Shown: one piece after another, positions 53,551 through 63,872 of the stretch
Numbering within the stretch: position 1 is the stretch's first letter
Layout: every line of letters begins with the position of its first letter
DNA from: Marinospirillum insulare DSM 21763
GTDB lineage: Bacteria; Pseudomonadota; Gammaproteobacteria; Pseudomonadales; Halomonadaceae
Length of the DNA stretch: 64,000 bases
Direction of reading: 5' to 3'
Assembly: GCF_000686905.1 (NCBI RefSeq)
Contig: NZ_JMLW01000010.1
Coordinates: 30,869 to 94,868 of the forward strand
Program-made: the position numbers and the translations under genes
Notes under the pieces: generated by a model
Database searches by the model: none
What the model was told of the DNA's origin: nothing
The model's input: the letters and a program-made list of their open reading frames with translations, nothing else

Positions 53551-54041
53551 CGTAAACGCTTAATACGCTCCGATGGACTGACTACATCAGTCAAACGGAT
53601 ACCAAACTTCTCGTTCACCATAACAACTTCACCATGAGCTATTAAAGTACCATTCACCTTAACATCTAACGGCTCGCCAGCCAGCCTGTCTAGCTCAATT
53701 ACAGAACCTTGGTTCAGTTGAAGCAGGTTACGTATTGCTATTTCTGTGCTACCAACTTCCATAGCAATATTGACTGGGATATCCATAATCACTTCAAGAT
53801 TAGGGTTATCGCCATCGAAACCTACCGAATCATCTTCTAGGTATTCTAAAGGCGCCGATTGAATATCATCTTCTGATATTTCATCTTCAGCGTCTGCAGT
53901 TGCCTGTTCTTCTAAAGCTGCACCCCAGTCATCGTCCTCTTGGGTTTCTGTTTCTGCCTGCTCATTCATAGCAGCTTCCCAATCATCACCGCCAGACTCA
54001 TCTAGTGCTGCAGCCCAATCATCATTTTCTTCTTCACTCAT
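53547..54041 (-). CDS. fliN: Flagellar motor switch protein FliN
   Basis: Forms the base of the C-ring with FliM. The C-terminal ~75 residues hold the SpoA/FliN domain (MDIPVNIAMEVGSTEIAIRNLLQ in part, then GEVVMVNEKFGIRLTDV). The N-terminal ~55 residues are very acidic and carry three DDW-x-A-A-(L/M)-x-E repeats (Trp9, Trp21, Trp39). Length 164 aa, longer than the ~137 of E. coli because of this extension. Confidence 0.95.
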   Translation of the reverse strand: MSEEENDDWAAALDESGGDDWEAAMNEQAETETQEDDDWGAALEEQATADAEDEISEDDIQSAPLEYLEDDSVGFDGDNPNLEVIMDIPVNIAMEVGSTEIAIRNLLQLNQGSVIELDRLAGEPLDVKVNGTLIAHGEVVMVNEKFGIRLTDVVSPSERIKRLR

Positions 54042-54070
54042 AACTAATTCCTAACTAACGTCAAATAAAA

Positions 54071-55048
54071 TCAGCGTACCAGCCTAATCTGTTCTTTTAC
54101 TTTTAATGCAAGGTTTTCACCCGAACGACCCATCTCACATTTAAAGACAGGCACACCGTTTGCCAGCAAAGTTACACTATCTGGCATATCAACTGGAATA
54201 ATATCTCCAGCTTCTAAGTGAACTATATCTCTGAGGGTTAGTGCTTTATCTACCACTTTCACATCTAACGGAATTTTGGCTTCCATAATGTCAGCACGTA
54301 AAGCCCTTACCCAGCGTTCATCAATGTCATCTACATCTGACTGCACACCTGAATCTAGCTCTTCTCGAACAGGCTCTATCATTGAGTAGGGAATAGTGAC
54401 ATGCAAGTCGCCACCACCGCCATCTAGCTCAATATGGAAGGTGCTAACCACAACGACTTCACTAGGGCTTACAATGTTGGCCATAGCAGGGTTAACTTCA
54501 AAGCCTATGTATTCGAAATTAAGTGGCAAAACTGTCGCCCAGGCTTCTTTTAAATCAATAAAAACCTGTTCTAAAACTTTTTGAACAATTCTAATTTCAG
54601 TTGGAGTAAATTCGCGACCTTCAATTTTGGCATGACGACCATCACCACCAAAAAAGTTGTCAACCAATTTAAAAACCAACTTGGCATCCATCACAAAAAG
54701 CGAAGTACCTCTGAGTGGACGTATTTTTACCAGGTTAAGGCTAGTAGGAACATATAAGGTATGCACATACTCACCAAACTTCATAATTTGTACGCCACCT
54801 GAGGCAACGTGAGCACTACGGCGCAGCAAATTAAATAGACTGATACGCGTATAACGAGCAAAACGTTCGTTGATCATTTCTAGCGTAGGCATACGCCCGC
54901 GTACAATTCTATCTTGGCTGGTAATATCATAACTTTGTACACCAGCCGCATCTGCATCGGTTTCAGATGGATCAGGAAGATCATCATCGTCAACACCATG
55001 CAGCAGTAGGTCTATTTCATCCTGCGAGAGTAGATCCTGTACTGCCAT
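54071..55048 (-). CDS. fliM: Flagellar motor switch protein FliM
   Basis: The C-ring protein that binds CheY-P and sets the direction of rotation. The N-terminal CheY-binding peptide (LSQDEIDLLLHG) is followed by the middle domain with GGxG-type VDNFFGGDGRH and a C-terminal SpoA domain (ADIMEAKIPLDVKVVDKAL). Length 325 aa is normal. Confidence 0.96.
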   Translation of the reverse strand: MAVQDLLSQDEIDLLLHGVDDDDLPDPSETDADAAGVQSYDITSQDRIVRGRMPTLEMINERFARYTRISLFNLLRRSAHVASGGVQIMKFGEYVHTLYVPTSLNLVKIRPLRGTSLFVMDAKLVFKLVDNFFGGDGRHAKIEGREFTPTEIRIVQKVLEQVFIDLKEAWATVLPLNFEYIGFEVNPAMANIVSPSEVVVVSTFHIELDGGGGDLHVTIPYSMIEPVREELDSGVQSDVDDIDERWVRALRADIMEAKIPLDVKVVDKALTLRDIVHLEAGDIIPVDMPDSVTLLANGVPVFKCEMGRSGENLALKVKEQIRLVR

Positions 55049-55086
55049 AACGCCCCACCTTGTCAGTCAAATAGCTTTAATACTAA

Positions 55087-55581
55087 CTACTGCATTACAA
55101 AATCAGTAATCAGCACTTCATCGATCTTCATGTTTTCACGATCCATAACTTCCTGCACAACCTCGTAGGCACTCATTTGTAGTTGTAGCTTACCTTCGGG
55201 CGTTTGCATCGTTTGGTAATCTTGCTTAGTAAACAGTCTATTAAGATTGTTTTTTAGTAAGGGCATATGCTTTTCAACAGCTAAGGCGATATCAGCACTT
55301 TCTGTTTTAATTGCTAAAGATGTTTGCATAAAACGCTGCCTGCGGTCAGATGAAACCATAGGAGCTACAAATGGCTCTTCAAACGAATAGTAAAAAGACG
55401 TGCTTTTAGTTGGTTTATCTTGAGTTGCGCTAGTTGACTGCTCACCATCTTCACTAGGCTCTCTGTCTAAAAAATAGAGAGTACCACCTACGGCTAGCGC
55501 ACCAATAATAGCTAAACCTATAACTAGGCCACCAATAAGCAAGAGTTTGTTTTTCTTTTCACCTTCAGCCATCCGCCCCAT
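55087..55581 (-). CDS. fliL: Flagellar basal-body-associated protein FliL
   Basis: An inner-membrane protein that supports stators at high load. One N-terminal helix (LLLIGGLVIGLAIIGALAVGGTLYF in part) and a periplasmic domain ending in EVLITDFVMQ, typical of FliL. Length 164 aa. It lies between fliK and fliM. Confidence 0.93.
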   Translation of the reverse strand: MGRMAEGEKKNKLLLIGGLVIGLAIIGALAVGGTLYFLDREPSEDGEQSTSATQDKPTKSTSFYYSFEEPFVAPMVSSDRRQRFMQTSLAIKTESADIALAVEKHMPLLKNNLNRLFTKQDYQTMQTPEGKLQLQMSAYEVVQEVMDRENMKIDEVLITDFVMQ

Positions 55582-55630
55582 CTCCTTTCAATTACTAACC
55601 ACTAGTTAATCATTTAATAATACTTAGATG

Positions 55631-57034
55631 CTAAGCGTAGTAGTCTATCAGACCTAAAGGCTGTGGTAAGAGTGGTATTTTCATCTCTTCAGCAGACTCT
55701 TCTTCACCGCTACTTAGTCCCGAACCAGCAAAGTGGCCTGAGCCTTCTTTCTCTTGATCTTGACCCGAAAAGGACTCCTCAGATACCTGAGCATCTGCAA
55801 GCATCAAACCTTCGGCTTCCATCATTTCACGTAGCTTAGGTAAAGACTGCTCTAAAAGCTCACGCGCATGAGCGTTTGGAGCCTGGAAAACGACCGAGGC
55901 TTGCTCACCCTGCATACGAATTTGCACCCTAACACTACCTAAACTTGGGGGATCTAAGCGCATTTCTGCAACTTGTAAATTCTTAGCATTCATCATACTA
56001 ATACGACTAGCCAAGGCTTGAGCATTAGACTCTGCAGCAGCCTGCATCATCATAGGCATACTAGTAAAGCCTGCCGCCATTCGTGCCACTGTTTGTGTTC
56101 CCGCACCCGCAGCCTGTGTACCACCTAACCCCATTCCAGCCGCTTGTAACAATTGATTGAGTGCTTCACCACCTGCACGAGCTACGCCTTGAGCACTAGC
56201 CTTACCTAAGTTACTCACTAGCTCATTTAACTTAGCCTGTTTATTTAGGCTTTCATCACTTGCTTGCTCTTTACTACTAGACTTATCAGCTAGTTCCGTT
56301 AAAGGTGAGCTTGCTTTAACTGCAGGCTCTCTCGCTACTGCTAGTGGGTCGCTGGTACGCGAAGATGGGGCCTCAGCTAGCAGCTTTAATTCACCTGGCG
56401 CACCTGCTTGAAACTGAATGGCTGCCACACGCTGAAAATCTATATCTGCTGTTAGCAAGCTTGATAGCAGGTCTGAGAAACCACCGGGAAGACTTAGTTC
56501 ATCTAAACTTACTTGCTGAAGTTCAGCCAAAAATGCTTGCAATTCTGGCGGCATGCTAGCTAATAGCTGTTGAGGATCTTCTTCTAGCTGTTGCTTTAGT
56601 TTCTCTAAAGCCTCTGGCGATAAACTTGCAAACCATTCAGCTACTTCATTCAGAATTTGCTGTTGATCATCCTCTGGTAAAGCGGCAAGAAACTTCCGAG
56701 CCTGATTACTAATCGGCAAAGACTCGCCACTCTCACTTTCTTTATCAACTACTAGCTTTTCATCTGGTGCTGAATGTCGATTTCTATCAACTGCCTGAAT
56801 AGTTTTGTCTGCAGAAGAAGTTTTATTATTTTTTTTACTTAATTCTTCTTGTGAGTGGCTGGCTTTATCAGCTACAGGCTTAACAACTTCGCCTTTAGAT
56901 GAATGAAGCTGCTTTTCTAGCTGGCCTTTAAACTCGCTAGCTTCCACCCTTGGATTGGTTGGCTTAGTAGGTGCTGGCTGTAGATTGCTAGCTTTTGAAC
57001 CAAGTAAAAAATCAAGTCTTGCAGTGGTATTCAT
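55631..57034 (-). CDS. fliK: Flagellar hook-length control protein FliK
   Basis: The secreted ruler that sets hook length and triggers the FlhB switch. A low-complexity N-terminal two-thirds (Ser, Glu, Gln, Leu rich) precedes the C-terminal Flg_hook domain (MNAKNLQVAEMRLDPPSLGSV, VRIQMRMQ-like QGEQASVVFQAPNAHAREL, LREMMEAEGL). Length 467 aa. It is at the usual site between fliJ and fliL. A second FliK-like gene lies at 36341. Confidence 0.94.
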   Translation of the reverse strand: MNTTARLDFLLGSKASNLQPAPTKPTNPRVEASEFKGQLEKQLHSSKGEVVKPVADKASHSQEELSKKNNKTSSADKTIQAVDRNRHSAPDEKLVVDKESESGESLPISNQARKFLAALPEDDQQQILNEVAEWFASLSPEALEKLKQQLEEDPQQLLASMPPELQAFLAELQQVSLDELSLPGGFSDLLSSLLTADIDFQRVAAIQFQAGAPGELKLLAEAPSSRTSDPLAVAREPAVKASSPLTELADKSSSKEQASDESLNKQAKLNELVSNLGKASAQGVARAGGEALNQLLQAAGMGLGGTQAAGAGTQTVARMAAGFTSMPMMMQAAAESNAQALASRISMMNAKNLQVAEMRLDPPSLGSVRVQIRMQGEQASVVFQAPNAHARELLEQSLPKLREMMEAEGLMLADAQVSEESFSGQDQEKEGSGHFAGSGLSSGEEESAEEMKIPLLPQPLGLIDYYA

Positions 57035-57113
57035 TTATTTACTTCCTAGTTTCAACCTGTAAACAGGGTTAAAAAACACTCTAACTAGGTTTAAGCAGGA
57101 ATCATGCCAAGAG

Positions 57114-57560
57114 CTAATTTCTTCTTGAAGCACTTAGGCTATTAAACTCATCAAATAGTTTTTGTTCCTGCCTATTAGCTATAACAGCTTCTTCTTGACG
57201 AGCTGCTTCCATAACACTTCCTATTGCTTTGGCACGTGCCTGAGTTTTTATCCAATGCTCAGTTACCTGAGCTTTTTGTTCTTCTAATAATTTAATTTGT
57301 TCATTTTGCTGAATTTGTGCTGCTTCCAAGCGCTGCACAAACAGTTGATAGCGCATGACTGCCTGCACGTCCATTTTTCTACCCGGCTCATCACCACCAC
57401 GCATTAATTGCAGGTACTCAGTTTCGTAGTTTTTTAATTGCCCATGGGTTGCTTGTTCAGCAGCAATTTTACTATTTAAATAACCTAAAGCTCGTGCTGC
57501 TTCATCAACCTTACCTTGAGCTAGCTTTAAAACGGGTTGTAAACGTTTTTCACGACTCAT
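57114..57560 (-). CDS. fliJ: Flagellar export protein FliJ
   Basis: A 148-residue coiled-coil protein that works with the FliI ATPase like a rotor shaft and escorts export chaperones. Nearly all of it is amphipathic helix, with LAQGKVDEAARALGYL near the start and LDEFNSL-like LFDEFNSLSASR at the end. It follows fliI, as is usual. Confidence 0.92.
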   Translation of the reverse strand: MSREKRLQPVLKLAQGKVDEAARALGYLNSKIAAEQATHGQLKNYETEYLQLMRGGDEPGRKMDVQAVMRYQLFVQRLEAAQIQQNEQIKLLEEQKAQVTEHWIKTQARAKAIGSVMEAARQEEAVIANRQEQKLFDEFNSLSASRRN

Positions 57561-57583
57561 TTAGCCACCTAATCTCTAACCAC

Positions 57584-58933
57584 CTAGCCTTCAGATGCCA
57601 ACTGCATATTTTTCGCAAGCAGTTCTAAGCGCTGATTGCTAGTTAATAAATCTAGCTGCTCATCTAGTCCCTGCTGCAAGAATTGACGCATAACAGGCAT
57701 CAGCGCGATAGATAAATCTATTTCTTGGTCGCTACCCTGAGTATAAGCACCCACACTGATTAGGTCTTGATTCTGTTGATATTTAGCATAGAGCTGTTTA
57801 AAGCGATATACACGTGCTAGGTGCTCACTAGTAACAATTTGCGGCATAGCACGACTAATTGAAGCTTCTATATCTATAGCAGGATAATGCCCTTCTTCTG
57901 CTAAGCGCCGCGATAAAACAACATGCCCATCTAAAATAGCGCGAGCTGCATCAGCAATGGGGTCTTGTTGATCATCACCCTCTGTTAAAACTGTGTAAAA
58001 GGCAGTGATAGACCCCTGTCCTTTTGCAGCATTACCCGTGCGCTCAACTAACTTAGGTAGCATCGCAAAAACAGAAGGCGGGTAACCCTTGGTTGCAGGT
58101 GGTTCGCCCACAGCAAGCGCTATCTCGCGTTGCGCTTGGGCATAACGAGTAAGCGAATCCATCAATAAAAGTACCCGCTTACCCTTGTCTCGAAAATACT
58201 CTGCAATACTGTGAGTTAACTGAGCAGCTCTTAGCCTCATCAAGGGTGCATCGTCAGCTGGAGAGGCAATAACTACAGAGCGAGCCATGCCTTCTGGCCC
58301 TAGAATTTTTTCAATGAACTCTTGTACTTCTCGACCACGCTCACCTACTAGCCCAACCACGGTAATATCAGCTTGAGTAAAACGAGTCATCATACCCAGC
58401 AATACAGACTTACCCACACCACTACCTGCAAACAAGCCCATACGCTGACCTTGACCAACTGTTAGCATGGCATTAATTGCACCCACCCCAACATCAAGTG
58501 GAGAATCTATTGGGTGACGATCAAGTGGGTTGAGAGTTTTACCATTCAGGCTTGCTTCACCATCAACTTCTAAAGGGCCTTTATCATCTAAGGGGCGACC
58601 ATAACCATCAAGCACACGTCCTAACAAACCAAAACCAACAGGAACATTCATTGCTTTTAGGTTAGGCGTAACCCTTGCACCAGGACGCAAACCTTCAGCA
58701 TTTTTCAATGGCATTAAAAATATATTTTCACCTGAAAAGCCAACCACTTCAGCTTCCACTGGCGTACCCGTCGTGGATTCAATATCACAGTAAGAGCCAA
58801 CAGGAAGGTTGCAGCCAACGGCTTCAAGTGTGAGACCAACCATACGCACCAAACGCCCCTCAACTAAAGGCTCATCTTGAGGGATGTTTTTTTGATGGCT
58901 TTTTAGGCGCTCTGCTAGGCTTAAATTAACCAT
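57584..58933 (-). CDS. fliI: Flagellum-specific export ATPase FliI
   Basis: An F1-beta-like ATPase that energises export. Walker A ([14 protein letters not shown]), Walker B ([20 protein letters not shown] in part) and the [19 protein letters not shown] segment are typical. The ATG at 58933 gives [14 protein letters not shown], consistent with the family N-terminus, and overlaps fliH by 8 bp; the frame continues to 58999 in the fliH tail but that extension looks spurious. Length is 449 aa. Confidence 0.95.
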   Translation of the reverse strand: MVNLSLAERLKSHQKNIPQDEPLVEGRLVRMVGLTLEAVGCNLPVGSYCDIESTTGTPVEAEVVGFSGENIFLMPLKNAEGLRPGARVTPNLKAMNVPVGFGLLGRVLDGYGRPLDDKGPLEVDGEASLNGKTLNPLDRHPIDSPLDVGVGAINAMLTVGQGQRMGLFAGSGVGKSVLLGMMTRFTQADITVVGLVGERGREVQEFIEKILGPEGMARSVVIASPADDAPLMRLRAAQLTHSIAEYFRDKGKRVLLLMDSLTRYAQAQREIALAVGEPPATKGYPPSVFAMLPKLVERTGNAAKGQGSITAFYTVLTEGDDQQDPIADAARAILDGHVVLSRRLAEEGHYPAIDIEASISRAMPQIVTSEHLARVYRFKQLYAKYQQNQDLISVGAYTQGSDQEIDLSIALMPVMRQFLQQGLDEQLDLLTSNQRLELLAKNMQLASEG

Positions 58934-60533
58934 TTTCGTCGCTGGGCTTGTTATCGAATGAGGTGTCTGAGGGGTTGTCTTCAGGTTCTTGCAAGTCATC
59001 TAACCAGGTACTTTCTAAGACATCTTCAAGGTAGCGGTCATCATGAACAGATTCGGGTGCCCAGTTTTTTTCTGTGGATTCAGCTTCCTCTGCAACCAAC
59101 TCATCTTTCGGCTCATCAGCTTGACTAGCTGAAGTAGCTGTTGAGTCAGCTAACATTGCTTCAAACTCTGTCTCAGCAGCATCCACTTCAAACTCATCTA
59201 AAAACTCATCAACTTCGTCTGAACTAGCTTCTAGGCTTTCTTCAGGCAACTGATCTTCGGGTGGCAAATCAGCTAAATTTTGCTCAACCTCTAAGGCATC
59301 TTCTTTACTAACTGCTTGGTTATCGCCATTTTGAATATTGTTAGGTGAAGCATCTTGGCTTATTTCACTATCTAACGTTTCTGTATCTTCATTGGGTTCT
59401 GCAAGATCAGGTTCATTAGCTAAGGGTGGCTCGTTATTACTAGTCATTGTAGAAGCAGCCGACTCACCCTCATCTTTAGTAAGCGGTGATAGGTTTTGTT
59501 CATGACGGGGTACTTTGCCCCGCTGTAAGCTCACTTGAGCAACAGGCTCTGCTTCAACTTCTGCTTTTTCTTCTAAAGCAGAGGTTTCTTGGTTAGCTAC
59601 TGCTTCTTCGGTCTGCTGCTCACTTGCTAGTTCTGAGTTGGTGTCAGTTATAGCTTCTGGCTGCTGCAACTCAGTCGCTCTAGGTTCAGTAAAAACAGCT
59701 TCATCTAGTGGCGGGGTATCAGGTGTGGATAATACATCATCGGGGAGAGGCTGGTGGTTATCTAGTGTTGACTGGTAAACACCGCCCACTAACTTATCAA
59801 TTATTTTTTTGTAACGGTTTTCTAGAGTGGAATCGACCAAGCTTTGCAGGGTTTCAATTTTAACTCCACCAAGCGTTACTTCTGAATCACCTACTAAGCG
59901 GTATTCTTCTAGTAAATCTTGACAAGCAGCCTCAGCTAAATTCAAGTCTTCAGGATTAAGGAATATTCTTAATCTTTGATGACCAACGGGTAAGGCCGCT
60001 ACTGCTTCTTGCAACACCTCTGACAAGAAGCTTCTATCTATTTTTATTTCACGACGTAAAATTGCACGGCAGACCAGATCAACTAAAGATAAAAGCGCAC
60101 TCTCTACTTCATTATCTAAAGCAGCTATAGGTCCTTGCAGCTGTTCTATTAAGCTTTGTAGTCTTGCTAGTTGTTGATCAACTTCTTGCTCAGCCTGGTC
60201 TAGACCACGTTGATAACCAACTTGAAAACCAGCTTCCTGCCCAGTTTCTTCGCCTTCTTGGTAACCTGTTGCTCGACCTGCTTCCTCACCCTCAGTTTTT
60301 CCTTCAGAAAAGCCTAGAGCATAACCTTCTTGTCTAGCCTGCTCTTTTATAGCCTCTATCTCTTCATGGCTAGGCATCACCGGCTCAACCACTTCTTCAA
60401 CCTGTGACTTCTCTTCTTCCTGAAGCTCCGTCAACCTTTGGGCAATACGTCGCTTAACACCGGTGAGATCAGGCATCTCCCAGTGGGTATAAGCAACATT
60501 TTCACTAACTGGAATACGCTTTTTGCTTTGCAC
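58926..60533 (-). CDS. fliH: Flagellar assembly protein FliH with long acidic tail
   Basis: Binds and regulates FliI. Residues 1-254 are an ordinary FliH: a charged start, the GxxxG-type repeat segment (about 70-110, [14 protein letters not shown] and so on) and the conserved C-terminal V1-like domain ([45 protein letters not shown]). Residues 255-535 are an extra tail of Glu, Asp, Ser, Pro and Ala with almost no hydrophobic core, doubling the usual length (about 230-280). The tail ends near a short ordered-looking stretch ([17 protein letters not shown]). Function of the tail is unknown. Confidence 0.93.
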   Translation of the reverse strand: MQSKKRIPVSENVAYTHWEMPDLTGVKRRIAQRLTELQEEEKSQVEEVVEPVMPSHEEIEAIKEQARQEGYALGFSEGKTEGEEAGRATGYQEGEETGQEAGFQVGYQRGLDQAEQEVDQQLARLQSLIEQLQGPIAALDNEVESALLSLVDLVCRAILRREIKIDRSFLSEVLQEAVAALPVGHQRLRIFLNPEDLNLAEAACQDLLEEYRLVGDSEVTLGGVKIETLQSLVDSTLENRYKKIIDKLVGGVYQSTLDNHQPLPDDVLSTPDTPPLDEAVFTEPRATELQQPEAITDTNSELASEQQTEEAVANQETSALEEKAEVEAEPVAQVSLQRGKVPRHEQNLSPLTKDEGESAASTMTSNNEPPLANEPDLAEPNEDTETLDSEISQDASPNNIQNGDNQAVSKEDALEVEQNLADLPPEDQLPEESLEASSDEVDEFLDEFEVDAAETEFEAMLADSTATSASQADEPKDELVAEEAESTEKNWAPESVHDDRYLEDVLESTWLDDLQEPEDNPSDTSFDNKPSDENG

Positions 60534-60568
60534 TTAACCTACCTATTAAGTCGACAAAAATACCAGAT

Positions 60569-61585
60569 TTAGACCATCTCATCCCCGCCAGAGGCAAGGT
60601 TGATAGTCCCATCATCTGCAAGGCGACGCGCCACACCCAGCACTTCTTTCTGGGAGCTTTCCACTTCACTAACTCTAACCGGGCCTTGCGCTTCTAAGTC
60701 ATCGCGCAACAACTCTGCTGCACGCTTAGACATATTTTTGAATATTTTTTCCTGAACCCTACCTTCCGCACCTTTAAGTGCAAGGGTTAGTGTCTCAGGC
60801 TTAACTTCACGCAAGAGTATTTGTAGATCTTTGTCATCAAGGTCTGCAAGGTTGTCGAATACAAACATGAGATCTTCAATCTCTTCACCCAGGGTTTCGT
60901 CAATTTCTTTAATAGCATCCATTAGCTCACCCTCAACATTGCTATCAAGGTTGTTCATAATGTTGGCTACTACCTTAACGCCACCCATACTGGTGGTTTG
61001 TGTACCACCTGAGCCAGAGAACTGTTTTTCCAAAATATCGTTTAACTCTTGCAATGCTTGTGGCTGAACAGATTCTAAGGCTGCAACACGCAGCATTACA
61101 TCTAGCCTAACTTTAGGATCGAAGAAGCGAATAATTTCTGCACCTTGATCTGAATCTAGATAAGAAAGAACGATGGCTTGAATTTGCGGGTGCTCAAAAC
61201 GAATAATGTCCGCAACTGCACGTGGCTCCATCCATTTCAAGGTATCCAAACCAGTGGTGTTACCACCTAGCAGGATACGGTCTATTAGACCATTAGCTTT
61301 ATCTTCACCTAAAGCTTCACTCAGCATACGGCGAATGTAACTATCTGCGCCCACTCCCAGACCGGTTTGTTCACCGACATTTTCTAGGAAGTCGCCCAAT
61401 ACTTCTTCAACATCTGCACGACTAACATTTTGCAGTTGTGACATGGCCAAACCAATTTTTTGAACTTCTTTTGGCCCCATGTGCTTAAGCACCTGCGCTG
61501 CATCTGTTTCGCCCAGCGACATTAAAAGAATTGCTGCTCTTTCTAAATTAGAAAGATTTTCACTATAGAGTTCGTCTTCACTCAT
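60569..61585 (-). CDS. fliG: Flagellar motor switch protein FliG
   Basis: The C-ring protein that contacts the stator. N, M and C domains are all present: ERAAILLMSLGETDAAQVLKHM, the EHPQ motif (IIRFEHPQIQAIVLSYL), and the charged torque helix (FVFDNLADLDDKDLQILLREV). Length 338 aa. It overlaps fliF by 8 bp. Confidence 0.96.
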   Translation of the reverse strand: MSEDELYSENLSNLERAAILLMSLGETDAAQVLKHMGPKEVQKIGLAMSQLQNVSRADVEEVLGDFLENVGEQTGLGVGADSYIRRMLSEALGEDKANGLIDRILLGGNTTGLDTLKWMEPRAVADIIRFEHPQIQAIVLSYLDSDQGAEIIRFFDPKVRLDVMLRVAALESVQPQALQELNDILEKQFSGSGGTQTTSMGGVKVVANIMNNLDSNVEGELMDAIKEIDETLGEEIEDLMFVFDNLADLDDKDLQILLREVKPETLTLALKGAEGRVQEKIFKNMSKRAAELLRDDLEAQGPVRVSEVESSQKEVLGVARRLADDGTINLASGGDEMV

Positions 61586-63338
61586 CGCTAGATACCCAAT
61601 GGCGTACTACCTGAGCCACCCGTCCAGGGTTCTCAGCAATCAAGGCACGAATAGCATTCAACTGCCGCTCATAAAGATCACTTGGCGGTGCCAAGAGGGG
61701 ATCATCGGAAGCACTTAGCGTTACCTGATCATCCGAAAGCCCATCATCTAAAGGTGCTAAGGAGTCCAGCTCGGAATCATTAACATCTTGGTCTGAACGT
61801 GTTGCTAGGTTACGTAAAATTGGACGCAACACACCAAAGATAAGGATTAAGACAAAAAGCCCTGCTAACACCTGCTTAGCCAGCTCCCATACCCAAGGCT
61901 GCTCCCAAATAGGAAGCTCTGGTATTTCTTCAACTGCACCTTCAATAAAGGGCGAGTTAATCACACTAACACTGTCGCCTCTAGCAGCGGAATAGCCCAC
62001 AGCATTACGCACCAAAGAAGTTAAGCGTTCTAACTCACTTTCACTCCAGGGTTGACGCTCTGCCTCGCCTGTTTCAGGATTTCTCTGAATAAGGTCATCT
62101 ATCACCACGGCTACGGTAAGGCGAGCAATGCGACCTGTATCGTTGCGTGAATAGCTTAAAGTTCTATCTAGTTCAAAATTACGTGTTGCTTGTGATCGCC
62201 TATTAGTGGGCGTTTCAGTTGCATTGTTGCCTGTGGCTTCTTCTGGTGCAAAACCATCTTGGGGAGGCTGATTAGATAAAGCACCCGGAATACCTAGAGG
62301 ACCAAAATCACCGCCACGCTGCTCGTCCACTGTTTGTTCGCTGCGTATAGCTGGCATATCAGGGTTGAACTGCTCACTACTTTGCTCAACCTTGGTAAAA
62401 TCGACATCAACAGAAACCGCTGTTTGGAAACGTCCAGGGCCTGCAACAGGCTCTAAAATTGACCTAATGCGCTCATTAATACGCTGCTCAACCAGGCGGG
62501 TATGCTCTAGCTGTTTAGCCATAGCCTTGTCAGCTTCATTTTCTTCTTTTTGAGAAAGTAAGTTGCCACGCTGATCGACTATGGTGACATCTTTGATATC
62601 CATTTCTGGAATGCTAGATGACACTAAGCGCATGATTGCATTTGCTTGGGTTGCATCCATGCTTCTGCCAGGCGTTAGACTTAAAAAAACTGACGCTGAC
62701 GGCTTGCGTTGATCACGCAAGAAAACCGATTGGCGGGGTACAGCAAGGTGCACTCGAGCTTGGCGCACGGCATCTATACTAGTGATGGTTCTAGACAGTT
62801 CACCCTCAACGCTTCGCAAGTAGCGGGCGTTTTCCATAAACTGACTAGTACCTAAACCTTGATCGCCATCTAGCAGCTCATAACCCACCGTATTAGGTTG
62901 GCTAATATCTGCTCCAGCCACCTGCATTCGGGCACGATGAACATCGTCTTCTTTAACCAGTAAAGCACCTGATGAAGGGTCTATTCGATACTTGATTTGG
63001 TTTCTTTCTAGTATTTCTACAATAGCCGAGGAGTCCACCTCATTAAGGCTGGACATTAGGGGGCGGTAGCTATCTGACTGAGACCAGAGAACAACAGCGA
63101 AGCCTAAAGCTATACTGGCAGCAAAACCTACTAGTAGCGCCATTTGACGCAAAACATCTAACTGATTGAAGTTAGAAAACATAGCCTCTGCTTTGCTACC
63201 ACTCTTCAATAAGCCACCAGTTTTTTGCTTATCACTCTTGGCCTGACCTGTAGCAACACCGCTAGCCTCTGGCTGGACAGCTTCAGGCAGATTTGCTGCA
63301 TCTGACTCACTGGCCACATTGGCAGGTGCATTTTCCAT
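61578..63338 (-). CDS. fliF: Flagellar MS-ring protein FliF
   Basis: Builds the MS ring in the inner membrane. Two membrane helices (about 67-88, MALLVGFAASIALGFAVVLW; and about 475-500, LAGLFVLILIFGVLRPIL) enclose the periplasmic ring-building domains (SALLVKEDDVHRARMQVAGA, RARVHLAVPRQSVF). The C-terminal FliG-binding peptide is present (NAIRALIAENPGRVAQVVRHW, split). Length 586 aa is normal. Confidence 0.96.
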   Translation of the reverse strand: MENAPANVASESDAANLPEAVQPEASGVATGQAKSDKQKTGGLLKSGSKAEAMFSNFNQLDVLRQMALLVGFAASIALGFAVVLWSQSDSYRPLMSSLNEVDSSAIVEILERNQIKYRIDPSSGALLVKEDDVHRARMQVAGADISQPNTVGYELLDGDQGLGTSQFMENARYLRSVEGELSRTITSIDAVRQARVHLAVPRQSVFLRDQRKPSASVFLSLTPGRSMDATQANAIMRLVSSSIPEMDIKDVTIVDQRGNLLSQKEENEADKAMAKQLEHTRLVEQRINERIRSILEPVAGPGRFQTAVSVDVDFTKVEQSSEQFNPDMPAIRSEQTVDEQRGGDFGPLGIPGALSNQPPQDGFAPEEATGNNATETPTNRRSQATRNFELDRTLSYSRNDTGRIARLTVAVVIDDLIQRNPETGEAERQPWSESELERLTSLVRNAVGYSAARGDSVSVINSPFIEGAVEEIPELPIWEQPWVWELAKQVLAGLFVLILIFGVLRPILRNLATRSDQDVNDSELDSLAPLDDGLSDDQVTLSASDDPLLAPPSDLYERQLNAIRALIAENPGRVAQVVRHWVSSDE

Positions 63339-63376
63339 TCATTAACCCCAGTTAATCCATTCTGACAATACAGACA

Positions 63377-63775
63377 TTAGATAGGCATCCGCATAATTTC
63401 TTGATAAGCAGTAACCAAACGTGTTCTTACCTGCGACATAGCTTCAAATGCTACTGTTGATTTTTGAGATGCAATCATAACATTTACAATATCAACATCA
63501 GGGTCACCCATTTCATAGCGGGTACGTAAATCACCTGTTTCTTTTTGTTGATCATTTACCTTATCGATTGCTTGCTTCAACATGGTTGCAAAAGATGGAA
63601 CTTCTTTCACTTCAGCAGCAGAGTTAACCCCAGCAACTGAATTGACCCCACCTTCTTGCAAGCCACTAACTAACGGCTGCAAACCCATAGACGATGAATG
63701 CATACCACTGTTTATCTGTCCCTGCGCAGACCTTATTTGCGTCAACACACTTGAAATATCAGCTCGCTCAATCAT
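63377..63775 (-). CDS. fliE: Flagellar hook-basal body protein FliE
   Basis: Links the MS ring to the rod. A Ser/Gly-rich N-terminus (about 1-60) precedes the conserved C-terminal part (SFATMLKQAIDKVNDQQKETG, DVDIVNVMIASQKSTVAFEAM, VRTRLVTAYQEIMRMPI). Length 132 aa, slightly longer than usual. It heads the minus-strand flagellar cluster; fleR or fleQ would normally lie upstream, but here the neighbour looks like an IS30-type element. Confidence 0.94.
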   Translation of the reverse strand: MIERADISSVLTQIRSAQGQINSGMHSSSMGLQPLVSGLQEGGVNSVAGVNSAAEVKEVPSFATMLKQAIDKVNDQQKETGDLRTRYEMGDPDVDIVNVMIASQKSTVAFEAMSQVRTRLVTAYQEIMRMPI

Positions 63776-63795
63776 AACAGCCTACCCTTTATACT

Positions 63796-63810
63796 CATGT
63801 TAATAACATG
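63796..63810. repeat. Short palindrome just upstream of fliE
   Basis: CATGTTA-A-TAACATG, perfect 7-bp arms, about 21 bp before the fliE start codon. It could be an operator or leader hairpin. Confidence 0.45.
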
Positions 63811-63872
63811 TAACTTATTCACTTAATCAAATATAATTAACCACACACCAAAAGATGGATTTTTTTTGCTTC

